36,634 bases of DNA, taken from positions 1-36,634 of the forward strand of contig JAHEHC010000006.1 in the NCBI GenBank assembly GCA_024644805.1. The letters are read 5' to 3'. Shown in pieces: positions 23,856-31,108 of this stretch (the first letter of the stretch is position 1; every line of letters begins with the position of its first letter). The notes below the pieces were generated by a model, which worked only from the letters and a program-made list of their open reading frames with translations, ran no database searches and was not told the origin of the DNA. Made by a program: the position numbers and the translations under genes. The stretch is from Flavobacterium sp. (GTDB taxonomy: Bacteria > Bacteroidota > Bacteroidia > Flavobacteriales > Flavobacteriaceae).

Positions 23856-25334
23856 TTAGGCAGCTTTCTCCTTGCTTGAAAGTTGCTTGATCTTGATTTT
23901 AAAAGCGGCAAAGATCAGGGTGGTGAACGGACTCATCCAGTTAAAAAAAGCATACACGAAATATTCTCCAACCCCAACGCCCAGAACGCCACTTTGGTAA
24001 GCACCACAGGTGTTCCAGGGGATCAGCACGGAGGTTACCGTACCGGAATCCTCCAGGGTTCTGCTTAAATTCTGAGGAGCCAACCCTTTATCCTCAAAGG
24101 CATTTTTGAACATCTTTCCGGGGATCACAATGGCCAGATACTGGTCGCTAGCGATCACATTCAAACCAAGACAGCTGAACACCGTACTTGCAAACAATCC
24201 GAAGATGGTAGTGGCCAATGATAATAATGCTCTGGTGATACGAGCCAATGCTCCAATGGCATCCATCACCCCTCCAAACACCATGGCGCAGATGATGAGG
24301 AAGATGGTCCATAACATGCCTTTCATTCCACCGGAACTGAACAGGTCATTCAATTTATCATTATCGGTTACTATTGAAGTATCAGTAAATACCGAATTGA
24401 TCACCGCACTGAAATTGGATGATGAAAGTCCGGAGAGGACCTCAGGTTGAAAAATAAATGCAAAGATGGCCGCTAATACCACTCCAACTCCCAATGCGAT
24501 AAGTGGTTTGGTCTTGGTCACGATGAGAGCGATAACCACCAATGGAACTATAAATAAAAGAGGAGTTGTATTAAAGGTTTTGTCGATCGATTCCAGGAGT
24601 CCGCTAACATCGGCAGCACCAGTGGTCTCAATATTCATACTAAGCAGACTAAAAATGATCAGAGTCACTATTATAGTAGGTGTTGTGGTCATGGACATGT
24701 ATCGGATATGAGTAAAAAGATCGGTTCCGGCCATGGCAGGGGCCAAATTGGTAGTATCGCTCAACGGGGACATCTTATCCCCAAAATAGGCTCCGGATAT
24801 CACGGCTCCGGCGATCATCCCTGGATGGATGCCCAAGGCGGTTCCAATTCCGATCAATGCAATACCTACGGTCGCTGATGTGGTCCAGGAACTTCCGGTT
24901 GCGATCGAGATGATGGCAGCGATCACTACCGATGCCGGCAGAAATATTGCCGGATTCAAGACCTGTAGTCCGTAATAGACCATGGCGGGGATCACGCCGC
25001 TTACCAGCCAGGTGCCTGCAAGAGCACCTACCAGAAAAAGGATCATTACCGGGATGAAAACACTTTTCAGATTCTCAAGAATCTCTGTAAGCATTCTTCC
25101 AATGGTCACTTTATTGAAGAAACCAACGATCGCTGCAATTCCACCTCCAATAAGCAGAATGAATTGGTTGGAATAATCTCCCAATGCGACACCATCGGCA
25201 AAGAAGATATTGTAGGCCAACATTCCCATTAAAAGAACGACAGGAATTATTGCTTCCCAAATATTCAATTCGATGTTCTCAATGATCTTCTGGCCGTCGA
25301 CTTTTAATTCAGAGATGTTCTTATCCTCGTGCAT
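23856..25334 (-). CDS. nhaC: Na+/H+ antiporter NhaC family
   Basis: This inner-membrane sodium/proton antiporter of 492 aa has about 11-12 hydrophobic helices. The segments SVVIAAIISIATGSSWTTSATVGIALIGIG, SGAYFGDKMSPLSDTTNLAPA and PWNTCGAY are characteristic of NhaC, and polar residues in GDKMSPLSDTTN line the ion site. It would export sodium and help maintain pH, as expected in a marine bacterium. It is a single gene: 105 bp separate it from the next gene upstream, which has its own terminator. I see no exact TAnnTTTG element before it. Confidence 0.93.
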   Translation of the reverse strand: MHEDKNISELKVDGQKIIENIELNIWEAIIPVVLLMGMLAYNIFFADGVALGDYSNQFILLIGGGIAAIVGFFNKVTIGRMLTEILENLKSVFIPVMILFLVGALAGTWLVSGVIPAMVYYGLQVLNPAIFLPASVVIAAIISIATGSSWTTSATVGIALIGIGTALGIHPGMIAGAVISGAYFGDKMSPLSDTTNLAPAMAGTDLFTHIRYMSMTTTPTIIVTLIIFSLLSMNIETTGAADVSGLLESIDKTFNTTPLLFIVPLVVIALIVTKTKPLIALGVGVVLAAIFAFIFQPEVLSGLSSSNFSAVINSVFTDTSIVTDNDKLNDLFSSGGMKGMLWTIFLIICAMVFGGVMDAIGALARITRALLSLATTIFGLFASTVFSCLGLNVIASDQYLAIVIPGKMFKNAFEDKGLAPQNLSRTLEDSGTVTSVLIPWNTCGAYQSGVLGVGVGEYFVYAFFNWMSPFTTLIFAAFKIKIKQLSSKEKAA

Positions 25335-25396
25335 ATTTATTATAATTTTGGAAGTGTAATGTTACGATTTTGAACAGGGAATTGCAAGCACAAAAA

Positions 25397-25420
25397 AAAG
25401 CCTAATAAAAATTAGGCTTT
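25397..25420 (-). terminator. Intrinsic terminator of the Cys/Met-metabolism enzyme gene
   Basis: The 10-bp perfect stem AAAGCCTAAT/ATTAGGCTTT with a 4-nt loop is followed on the minus strand by a T-run (TTTTTTTTG overlapping the stem end). It lies 20 nt past the stop codon. The plus strand also has a T-rich tail, so it could work both ways. Confidence 0.8.
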
Positions 25421-25440
25421 GATTGTTTTTAAAACTGAAC

Positions 25441-26670
25441 TTATACCAGCTCTTGATATTTATTCTCTTTATTTAAGATGTCTATTCTGTTCATACACCT
25501 TCTCATCAATCGGAAGGTGCGTTCGATGTCGTTGTCCAGACCTATTGAGAAACGGATCAAACCATCGCTCAAGCCCATTTCCTTTTGTTCCTCTTCTGGA
25601 ATTTCAGAAGATGTTGATGTGCCCGGCGCACTGAACAGAGTTTTATAGAATCCTAAGCTCACGGCCAGATAACCCAGGTTCTCGTGCTGCATCATTTCCA
25701 TGAGTTCGTTGGCCTTTTCCAATGATCCCACATCGATGGTGAGCATACCTCCAAATCCGTATTCCTTATTCATCATACTTTTGAACAAGTCATGGGAGGG
25801 ATGCGAAGGCAGTCCGGGATAGACCGTTTTGAGTCCGAGTTCCTCAAATTTTTGAGCCAGATATAGTGCGTTCTTACTGTGTTGCTTCATCCTGATATGA
25901 AGGGTTCTCATATTCTTTAAAATGGATGCGGCTCTTAGGCTATCCAGAGCAGGACCCAACAACATGGCGGCTCCATCATTCACATCACGTAAGGAATCGA
26001 TCAGTTCCTGGGTTCCACATACCACCCCACCCATGGTATCACTGCTTCCGTTGACGAACTTGGTCAGACTGTGGATGACCACATCGGCACCCAGTTCGGC
26101 GGGAGAGATGGATAGTGGAGAGAAGGTGTTGTCCACGATCAATTTGATATCGTGTTTTTTTGCAATCTTGGATAACTCGGCAAGATCGGCTACCTCCAAT
26201 AATGGATTGCTCACCGACTCACAATAGAGTATCTTCGTTTTGGGTGTAATGGCCTTTTCAACAGCATCCAATTTGGTGATGTCAACAAAGCTGGTCTCCA
26301 CATTAAAACGAGGAGCAAAGTTCTTAAGGAAGGCATAGGTTCCTCCGTATATGGTCCTGCTGGAAACGATATGGTCACCGGCACCACAGAAATGTAGGAT
26401 AGTTGGAGTTATTGCTCCCATTCCGGTTGCAGAGACATTAGCGGTCTCGGTTCCTTCCATAGCAGCCAATGCTTCTCCAAGATAAAGATTACTGGGAGAG
26501 GTATGTCTAGAATAGAGATAACATCCTTCTCCATGTCCTTCAAAGGTGTCGAACATGGTCTTTGCAGAAAGAAAGGTATAGGTGGTTGAATCGGATATGG
26601 ATGGATTGACTCCTCCAAATTCTCCGAAATACTGCAGATCTTGAATTTTGTTTGCCGGCTTGAATTTCAT
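25441..26670 (-). CDS. Cys/Met metabolism PLP-dependent enzyme (methionine gamma-lyase / trans-sulfuration family)
   Basis: This 409-aa fold-type I PLP enzyme has the family phosphate-contact YSRHTSPS (53-60), the cofactor aspartate D180 in LIVDNTFSPL and the Schiff-base lysine K204 in VIHSLTKFVNGSSDTMGG. Members cleave or synthesise methionine, cystathionine, homocysteine or O-acylhomoserine derivatives. The position equivalent to the catalytic Cys of true methionine gamma-lyases (LYGCTFAL) is glycine here (IYGGTYAF), so a gamma-lyase call is uncertain. It is divergent from an Lrp/AsnC regulator 164 bp away, which probably controls it. Confidence 0.85.
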   Translation of the reverse strand: MKFKPANKIQDLQYFGEFGGVNPSISDSTTYTFLSAKTMFDTFEGHGEGCYLYSRHTSPSNLYLGEALAAMEGTETANVSATGMGAITPTILHFCGAGDHIVSSRTIYGGTYAFLKNFAPRFNVETSFVDITKLDAVEKAITPKTKILYCESVSNPLLEVADLAELSKIAKKHDIKLIVDNTFSPLSISPAELGADVVIHSLTKFVNGSSDTMGGVVCGTQELIDSLRDVNDGAAMLLGPALDSLRAASILKNMRTLHIRMKQHSKNALYLAQKFEELGLKTVYPGLPSHPSHDLFKSMMNKEYGFGGMLTIDVGSLEKANELMEMMQHENLGYLAVSLGFYKTLFSAPGTSTSSEIPEEEQKEMGLSDGLIRFSIGLDNDIERTFRLMRRCMNRIDILNKENKYQELV

Positions 26671-26698
26671 GGTAATCAGGATTTTTATTTAAGTATCT

Positions 26699-26729
26699 CA
26701 AATATAAGATTTTATAGTGTTTTAGTCAA
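26699..26729 (-). promoter_or_regulatory. Promoter of the Cys/Met-metabolism enzyme gene (TTG-N20... TATATTTG)
   Basis: On the minus strand a TTG (-33 part) and TATATTTG (-7) are spaced as in the Bacteroidota consensus. This is the best-formed promoter in the window. The leader to the ATG at 26670 is about 24 nt. The -33 abuts the palindrome at 26729-26742. Confidence 0.7.
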
Positions 26730-26742
26730 TGATAATTATCAT
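26729..26742. promoter_or_regulatory. Perfect 14-bp palindrome in the divergent intergenic region (candidate operator)
   Basis: ATGATAATTATCAT is a perfect inverted repeat touching the -33 end of the minus-strand promoter, about 93 bp upstream of the lrp-like ATG. The adjacent Lrp/AsnC regulator is the obvious candidate binder. The sequence also resembles half of a Fur-type box, so iron control is an alternative. Confidence 0.5.
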
Positions 26743-26834
26743 ACTTAGAAAATAAAACAAGGATAACCTAATTATATAGTTTTTATTTCGTTAATAACTA
26801 TTTTTTTTAGTAATTTTCAGAAAAATTTTCAAAA

Positions 26835-27296
26835 ATGAAATTAGATTCCATAGACCAGCAGTTGTTGGCTTTACTTCAGAAAGATTGCAAACAGACCAAT
26901 AAGGAACTTTCAGCGAAACTTGGATTATCGGTTACAGCGGTTTATGAACGGATAAAAAAGTTGGAGCGGGAAGGTGTGATCAACAAATATGTAAGCTTAC
27001 TGAACAAGGAGAAACTGGGGTTGGGTTTCGTTGTTTTCTGTCAGATCAAACTGGTCAAACATGCCAAAGAATACCTCACCGAATTCGAACGAGAAGTGAA
27101 GCAGTTGGATGAGGTCCTGGAATGCTATCACGTCAGTGGTGATTATGATTACCTGCTGAAGGTCATTGTCAAGGACATGCAGCATTATCGTTCCTTCATG
27201 GTCACCAAACTCACTACCATCCAACATATTGGAAGTACCCATTCCTCATTTAATATCAATGAGGTGAAACACACGACCGAGATCACACTGGGATAG
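26835..27296 (+). CDS. Lrp/AsnC family transcriptional regulator
   Basis: The 153-aa protein has an N-terminal helix-turn-helix (DCKQTNKELSAKLGLSVTAVYERIKKLEREGVI). It is followed by a RAM/AsnC ligand domain with alternating beta strands (GFVVFCQIKLV, VLECYHVSGDYDYLLKVIVKD). The GDYDYLL motif is the signature of the amino-acid-sensing domain. It should bind as dimers or octamers and respond to an amino acid, possibly methionine or a branched-chain amino acid, given the divergent Cys/Met enzyme. Its 3' untranslated region carries large heptamer arrays. Confidence 0.93.
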   Translation: MKLDSIDQQLLALLQKDCKQTNKELSAKLGLSVTAVYERIKKLEREGVINKYVSLLNKEKLGLGFVVFCQIKLVKHAKEYLTEFEREVKQLDEVLECYHVSGDYDYLLKVIVKDMQHYRSFMVTKLTTIQHIGSTHSSFNINEVKHTTEITLG

Positions 27297-27315
27297 GAGT
27301 GAAGCACGAAGCTAA

Positions 27316-27448
27316 AAGTCTGAAGTCTGAAGTTAGAAGTCTGAAGTCAGAAGTCTGAAGTCAGAAGTCTGAAGTCAGAAGTCAGAAGTGAGAAGTTGGA
27401 AGTTAGAAGTTAGAAGTGAGAAGTTAGAAGTGAGCAGTCGGAAGTCAG
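27316..27448. repeat. Heptanucleotide tandem array, about 19 copies of AAGTCWG-type units
   Basis: Nineteen consecutive 7-bp units can be read without phase breaks. The variants are AAGTCTG, AAGTCAG, AAGTTAG, AAGTGAG, AAGTTGG and CAGTCGG. The seven-base period excludes a coding repeat, and no ORF spans the array. It starts about 20 bp after the lrp-like stop codon, so it is transcribed as 3' UTR. Unit sequence drifts at positions 5-6 while the AAGT core is kept. Confidence 0.93.
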
Positions 27449-27464
27449 AAGAATAATTCCGCTA

Positions 27465-27534
27465 CCAGCTTCGTTCTTCCAGCTTCGTTCTTTCAGCTTC
27501 GTTCTTTCAGCTTCGTTCTTCCAGCTTCGTTCTT
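27465..27534. repeat. 14-bp tandem array, five copies of YCAGCTTCGTTCTT
   Basis: Five near-identical 14-bp units, YCAGCTTCGTTCTT, follow the first array after 16 bp. On the minus strand each is two heptamers, GAAGCTG and GAAGAAC. It is therefore a purine-rich GAAG heptamer array lying in the opposite orientation to the first. Regularly spaced CTTC/TTCTT can pair with the GAAG cores of array 1. Confidence 0.93.
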
Positions 27535-27597
27535 CAGGTTTCAGGCTTCCTCTTCCAACTTATCCTTATTTTCTTTTCAACCAAATCAGGATTTAAG

Positions 27598-27605
27598 TAC
27601 CTTTG
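27598..27605 (+). promoter_or_regulatory. lpd -7 promoter element (TACCTTTG)
   Basis: TACCTTTG matches TAnnTTTG and lies 24 nt before the lpd ATG. It shows that the gene has its own promoter directly after the repeat arrays. The region between the lrp-like stop and this element (about 300 bp) is otherwise filled by the repeats. Confidence 0.6.
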
Positions 27606-27629
27606 CCAACCGTATTTAAATTATAGATA

Positions 27630-29033
27630 ATGAACTCATACGATGTTGCAATAATAGGATCTGGACCCGGAGGATATGTCTCAGCCATACGCTGTGCTCA
27701 GTTGGGGATGAAAACCGCTCTGATCGAAAAATACAACACTCTTGGCGGTACCTGTTTGAATGTAGGCTGTATACCAAGTAAGGCGCTGCTGGATTCTTCA
27801 CACCATTATGATGATGCCATCCGCCATTTTGAGTCTCATGGGATCGAGATCCCGGGAGAGGTCAAAGTGAATCTGGAGAAAATGATCGCACGCAAGGATT
27901 CAGTGGTCGATCAAACGACCAAGGGGATCGAATTCCTGATGAAGAAGAACAAGATCGACGTGATCCAGGGTACCGGAAGTTTTAAGGACGATCATCATAT
28001 CAAGATCAAAGGATCTGATGCTACTACTGAGATAGAAGCCAAACATATTATCATAGCCACGGGAAGTAAACCGTCTTCATTGCCTTTTATCAAGATCGAT
28101 AAGGAACGGATCATCACATCAACCGAAGCCTTAAAACTGAAAGAGATCCCAAAACATCTTCTGGTGATCGGAGGGGGAGTGATCGGTTTGGAACTCGGAC
28201 AAGTATACCGACGACTTGGAGCCGAGGTTTCGGTGATCGAATTTATGGATCGGATCATTCCGACCATGGATGCAGCACAGAGCAAAGAGCTAACCAAGGC
28301 ATTGAAAAAACAAGGAGTGAAATTCTTTACCTCTCACAAGGTCTCCAAAGTTGAACGAAAGCAAAATGATATTTCCATTATTGCTTCCAACAAAAAAGGA
28401 GAAGATGTCAGTTTTAATGGAGATTACTGCCTGGTCTCAGTCGGAAGAAGACCCTTTACCGATGGATTGGACTTAGATAAAGCCGGAGTGAAGATCAATG
28501 ATCATGGTCAGATCGAAGTGAATGATCATTTACAGACCAGTGTCGATCATATCTTCGCTATTGGAGATGTGGTAAGAGGTGCCATGCTGGCTCATAAGGC
28601 AGAGGAAGAAGGAGTGTTTGTAGCAGAGACCATAGCAGGACAAAAACCACATATCGACTACAATCTCATTCCTGGAGTGGTTTACACCTGGCCTGAGGTG
28701 GCCTCTGTAGGTAAGACCGAAGAACAACTCAAAGAAGAGGGTGTGAATTATAGTTCAGGACAATTCCCCATGCGTGCTTTAGGTCGTTCGAGAGCCAGTG
28801 GCGACATCGATGGTTTTGTAAAGATCCTTTCTGATGCTCAGACCGATGAGGTATTGGGTGTCCATATGGTTGGAGCCCGAGTGGCCGATCTGATCGCAGA
28901 AGCTGTAACGGCCATGGAGTTCAGAGCCAGTGCCGAGGATATCGCTCGAATGAGCCATGCACATCCTACCTATGCAGAGGCAGTAAAGGAAGCTGCATTA
29001 GATGCAACCGACAATCGTCCGTTACATATTTAA
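27630..29033 (+). CDS. lpd: Dihydrolipoyl dehydrogenase (E3)
   Basis: This FAD/NAD-dependent disulfide oxidoreductase of 467 aa re-oxidises dihydrolipoamide of pyruvate, 2-oxoglutarate and branched-chain dehydrogenases and the glycine cleavage system. The FAD-binding GSGPGG starts at residue 10 and the redox pair is C42/C47 in GGTCLNVGCIPSK. The NAD-binding GGGVIGLELG and FAIGDVVRGAMLAHKAEEEG lie in the middle, and the C-terminal active-site SHAHPTYAEAVKEA provides the His-Glu dyad of the partner subunit. No E1/E2 genes are adjacent. Base composition is visibly more GC-rich than the neighbours, as expected for a highly expressed gene. Confidence 0.96.
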   Translation: MNSYDVAIIGSGPGGYVSAIRCAQLGMKTALIEKYNTLGGTCLNVGCIPSKALLDSSHHYDDAIRHFESHGIEIPGEVKVNLEKMIARKDSVVDQTTKGIEFLMKKNKIDVIQGTGSFKDDHHIKIKGSDATTEIEAKHIIIATGSKPSSLPFIKIDKERIITSTEALKLKEIPKHLLVIGGGVIGLELGQVYRRLGAEVSVIEFMDRIIPTMDAAQSKELTKALKKQGVKFFTSHKVSKVERKQNDISIIASNKKGEDVSFNGDYCLVSVGRRPFTDGLDLDKAGVKINDHGQIEVNDHLQTSVDHIFAIGDVVRGAMLAHKAEEEGVFVAETIAGQKPHIDYNLIPGVVYTWPEVASVGKTEEQLKEEGVNYSSGQFPMRALGRSRASGDIDGFVKILSDAQTDEVLGVHMVGARVADLIAEAVTAMEFRASAEDIARMSHAHPTYAEAVKEAALDATDNRPLHI

Positions 29034-29065
29034 AATCAATATATTTACTATCACAAAAGTTAGCA

Positions 29066-29608
29066 ATGAAAAAGATTTTAGCATTTGCAGGAAGCAACAG
29101 TAGTAAATCGATCAATCATCAATTGGTTACCTATACCGCATCTCGAATTGAAGGTCATCATGTAAACGTTATCAAGCTTACCGACTACCCATTACCACTT
29201 TACGGGATCGATCTGGAGCAAGAAGAAGGGTTTTCGAATGAGTTAAAAGCCCTTCATGAACTGATCAAAGAATCTGACGGACTGATCATATCGGTCAATG
29301 AGCACAATAGTGGTGTTTCAGCATTTTTTAAAAATACCACCGATTGGTTATCACGATTGGATAGAACTTTCCTTGAAAACAAGAAAATCCTTTTGATGTC
29401 ATCTTCCACTGGTGGCAGGGGTGCTTATTCAGCTTTGGATTTCGCAAAAAAAACCTTGCCTCGATTTGGAGCGGAGATCGTTGATACCTTTAGCTTTCCA
29501 AAATTCCATGATAATTTTTCAAAAGAGGAGAATACCATCACAGAAAGTGTACTTGAAGAATCTTTGAATGATTCCATTCTGAATTTTGTTCTCAGTTTGA
29601 ATGACTGA
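29066..29608 (+). CDS. NAD(P)H-dependent FMN reductase family protein
   Basis: The 180-aa protein has a flavodoxin-like fold. The N-terminal ILAFAGSNSSKSINHQL is the FMN phosphate loop, DGLIISVNEHNSGVSAFFKNTTDWLSR is the conserved dimer and flavin region, and LMSSSTGGRGAYSAL is the third FMN-contact loop. It probably reduces flavins, quinones or azo compounds at the expense of NAD(P)H. In the usual family motif the Glu-His region reads PEYN; here it is NEHN. It overlaps the pabB start by one base (TGATG), so the two are translationally coupled. Confidence 0.9.
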   Translation: MKKILAFAGSNSSKSINHQLVTYTASRIEGHHVNVIKLTDYPLPLYGIDLEQEEGFSNELKALHELIKESDGLIISVNEHNSGVSAFFKNTTDWLSRLDRTFLENKKILLMSSSTGGRGAYSALDFAKKTLPRFGAEIVDTFSFPKFHDNFSKEENTITESVLEESLNDSILNFVLSLND

Positions 29609-30906
29609 TGCGCTTAATTAAAAAACATCCTATAGTATTAACAGAGAGGTTGAAAAAACAACTTCTGTATTGGGCTCAACAATTCGAGGAAGTGATCTGG
29701 ATGGATTCGAACTCACATTCCGATCATCATGGTCGGTATCAGGCGATCCTTGCAGTTGATGCTCTGACCTCCATTAAGACCGATTTTCATAGTTCATTTA
29801 AGGAATTGGAGGAATACCAATCCACTATAAAGGACTGGTTATTTGGTTACCTAACCTACGATCTTAAGAACGATTTGGAAGATCTTGAATCCAATAACTT
29901 GGATCGGCTAAAGTTTCCCGATCTGTTTTTCTTCCAACCGAAAAGACTCTTTTTTTTCCATGAAGATCATGTTGAAATGCACTATTTGAATATGGTTGAA
30001 GAGGAAATGGAAGGGGACTGGAAGCAGATCAAAGATTATTATATCGATGAATCATCTTTCAATGAAAACAGATCGGAGGTGAAGATACATCTGAGAACTT
30101 CGAAGGATTCCTATTTTGAGAAGCTCAAGAACATACAATCTCATATTCAGCGTGGTGATATCTATGAGGCCAATTTCTGTCAGGAGTTCTATTCCGAAAA
30201 CACACCTATCGATCCGTTGCGAACGTATATCCATTTGAATCAGATATCGGAGCCACCTTTTGCGACTTTCCTGAAAATGGACGATCATTATGCCCTTTCA
30301 GCATCACCGGAACGATATCTGGCTAAAAAAGGGAACCAACTTATATCTCAACCCATAAAGGGGACAGCCAAACGACATAAGAATCAAGTAAAAGATCAGC
30401 AGATCAAAGAGCTGCTTAAAAATGACCCAAAGGAACGTAGTGAGAATATCATGATCGTCGATCTCGTTAGGAATGACCTCTCCCGAATTGCAGACAGAGG
30501 AAGCGTAACTGTACCAGAATTGTGTGAGGTCTATACATTCAAGCAGGTCCATCAACTGATATCAACCATTGCCTGTACGGTTTCCGATACGGTCTCTCCT
30601 TCGAAAGTACTGGAAAACACCTACCCGATGGGAAGCATGACTGGCGCTCCAAAGATATCTGCAATGAAGATCATAGAAACCAATGAAGATGCTAAGCGAG
30701 GATTGTATAGCGGTTCGATCGGATACATTTCACCTGATGGTGATTTTGATTTCAATGTGGTCATTAGGACCATCCTGTACAATCGTATCAAGCAATATGT
30801 GAGTTACTCTGTTGGTGGTGCGATCACATCAAGATCCATCCCTGAAAAAGAATATGAGGAATGCCTGATCAAGGCCAAGGCGATGAGAGAGGCCCTTGAG
30901 GGGTAG
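29608..30906 (+). CDS. pabB: Aminodeoxychorismate synthase component I (PabB-like chorismate-binding enzyme)
   Basis: This 432-aa chorismate-utilising enzyme makes 4-amino-4-deoxychorismate for folate. The catalytic domain runs from about residue 165, with GDIYEANFCQEF, LSASPERYL and SQPIKGTAKR. The lysine K251 of PIKGT is the PabB hallmark; anthranilate synthase has Ala there. DLVRNDLSRIA, MGSMTGAPKISAMKIIE and YSGSIGYISPDGD follow. The N-terminal part is short and divergent. The glutaminase partner PabA is not in the window and could be shared with tryptophan synthesis. The start overlaps the upstream FMN reductase stop. Confidence 0.9.
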   Translation: MRLIKKHPIVLTERLKKQLLYWAQQFEEVIWMDSNSHSDHHGRYQAILAVDALTSIKTDFHSSFKELEEYQSTIKDWLFGYLTYDLKNDLEDLESNNLDRLKFPDLFFFQPKRLFFFHEDHVEMHYLNMVEEEMEGDWKQIKDYYIDESSFNENRSEVKIHLRTSKDSYFEKLKNIQSHIQRGDIYEANFCQEFYSENTPIDPLRTYIHLNQISEPPFATFLKMDDHYALSASPERYLAKKGNQLISQPIKGTAKRHKNQVKDQQIKELLKNDPKERSENIMIVDLVRNDLSRIADRGSVTVPELCEVYTFKQVHQLISTIACTVSDTVSPSKVLENTYPMGSMTGAPKISAMKIIETNEDAKRGLYSGSIGYISPDGDFDFNVVIRTILYNRIKQYVSYSVGGAITSRSIPEKEYEECLIKAKAMREALEG

Positions 30907-30924
30907 GTATAAAGTACAAAGCTG

Positions 30925-30994
30925 GAAGTAAGCAGTAAGCTGTAAGCAGAAAACAGTTAGCAGTTAGCAGTTAGCAGTTAGCAGTTAGAAGTAG
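30925..30994. repeat. Heptanucleotide tandem array, ten GCAGTTA-type units
   Basis: Ten in-phase 7-bp units follow pabB: GAAGTAA, GCAGTAA, GCTGTAA, GCAGAAA, ACAGTTA, four of GCAGTTA and GAAGTAG. It starts 18 bp after the pabB stop, like the array after the lrp-like gene. The central four units are identical and the edges have drifted, which fits expansion from the middle. The rest of the 202-bp gap before tilS shows further decayed AAAGTC/AACTCA-type repeats and the tilS promoter. Confidence 0.92.
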
Positions 30995-31066
30995 GTCGCA
31001 TACTACCTGACAAATGAACTCACTAACTCAAAAACTAAAAGTCAAAAGTTTAATAAAACTATAGGA

Positions 31067-31095
31067 TTTGGTAACTCAAAAGTTACTTAGCTTTG
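31067..31095 (+). promoter_or_regulatory. tilS promoter (TTTG-N17-TAGCTTTG)
   Basis: A -33 TTTG at 31067-31070 and a -7 TAGCTTTG at 31088-31095 are spaced by 17 bp. The expected leader to the tilS ATG at 31109 is about 10 nt. Confidence 0.65.
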
Positions 31096-31108
31096 TAGAT
31101 CATCTATT

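Noticed and set aside
27316-27534. Possible CRISPR array or minisatellite coding repeat
   Set aside because: Units are 7 or 14 bp directly abutting, with no spacers and no cas genes, and the period is not a multiple of three in array 1.
27630-29033. Horizontal acquisition of lpd because of its higher GC content
   Set aside because: The neighbouring Cys/Met enzyme gene also appears somewhat GC-richer, and high expression explains the codon bias; no mobile-element signs flank it.
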